From Prevotellaceae bacterium (GTDB lineage: Bacteria; Bacteroidota; Bacteroidia; Bacteroidales; UBA932): a stretch of DNA of 5,610 nt. Location: contig JAIRZR010000280.1 in the NCBI GenBank assembly GCA_031267155.1, positions 1 through 5,610 on the forward strand, read 5' to 3'. Positions 5,609 through 5,610 of the stretch are shown here, piece by piece. Under the pieces are notes generated by a model, which did no database searches, was not told the DNA's origin, and was given only the letters and a program-made list of their open reading frames with translations. Within the stretch, counting starts at the first letter, position 1. Every line of letters starts with the position of its first letter. The translations under genes and the position numbers were made by a program.

Positions 5609-5610
5609 GT

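Larger units (their letters stand above)
5204..5610. repeat. Composite array of two interspersed palindromic repeat units sharing an ATCCCGTNAG header
   Basis: The header ATCCCGTNAG occurs on the + strand starting at 5210, 5272, 5322, 5384, 5447 and 5497, and on the - strand starting at 5553 and 5603. Spacings on the + strand are 62, 50, 62, 63 and 50 bp, and 50 bp between the two inverted copies, so the array is modular. Type B units (62-63 bp: 5210-5271, 5322-5383, 5384-5446) and type A units (50 bp: 5272-5321, 5447-5496, and inverted 5554-5603) alternate irregularly. Several frames carry stops and no protein family is seen. The inverted unit nearly reaches the window edge, so the array may continue. 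The overall look is of REP/BIME-like or MITE-like elements; it is not a CRISPR array. Confidence 0.85.

Noticed and set aside
5204..5610. CRISPR array
   Set aside because: Repeats are regularly spaced, but the sequences between headers are themselves repeated (type B copies nearly identical), two units are inverted, and the header is only 10-19 bp. No cas-like gene is present.

Overview
The window looks like a chromosomal stretch from a Bacteroidetes bacterium, most likely order Bacteroidales. Four points support this: the gene families (a C-terminal piece resembling 6-bladed beta-propeller proteins, a thioredoxin-like lipoprotein, an O-antigen-ligase-like membrane protein with TPRs, and a transglutaminase-like protein with a discoidin-like C-terminus), the lack of clear Shine-Dalgarno sequences before the starts, the A/T-rich start contexts, and the low-complexity ATTAAC/TTCAAA spacer typical of that order. 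No marker fixes the genus. All recognised genes are on the + strand.

Layout: 1-435 is the 3' end of a gene that enters from the left. It overlaps a small thioredoxin-like lipoprotein gene (429-920), which overlaps by ATGA a 625-residue O-antigen-ligase-family membrane protein with a C-terminal TPR tail (917-2794). The three are almost certainly one translationally coupled operon. An 86-bp A/T-rich repetitive spacer follows; the repeat begins inside the last codons of the ligase gene. Then comes a 678-residue membrane-anchored transglutaminase-like protein (2881-4917). From 4918 to about 5203 I see no convincing gene, only several short palindromes. From about 5204 to the right edge is a dense, structured, non-coding repeat array.

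How the genes may work together: all four products are predicted to act in the inner membrane, periplasm or outer envelope. The thioredoxin-like protein has a CTPC motif, the ligase-like protein belongs to the family that transfers or polymerises polyprenyl-linked glycans, and the fourth protein joins a cysteine-protease-fold domain to a carbohydrate-binding-like domain. A shared role in building or modifying an envelope polymer or exported protein is reasonable but is inference; substrates cannot be read from the sequence.

The least ordinary part is the array at 5204-5610. It is built from two unit types (about 50 bp and 62-63 bp), each opening with the same 10-bp header ATCCCGTNAG, in which N takes all four bases. 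Five copies fold as an ATCCC/GGGAT hairpin closed on a GTNA tetraloop. The array also contains a 61-bp inverted repeat matching at 60 of 61 positions around a 218-bp centre. It resembles REP/BIME or MITE-type elements more than CRISPR, and it probably continues past the right edge.
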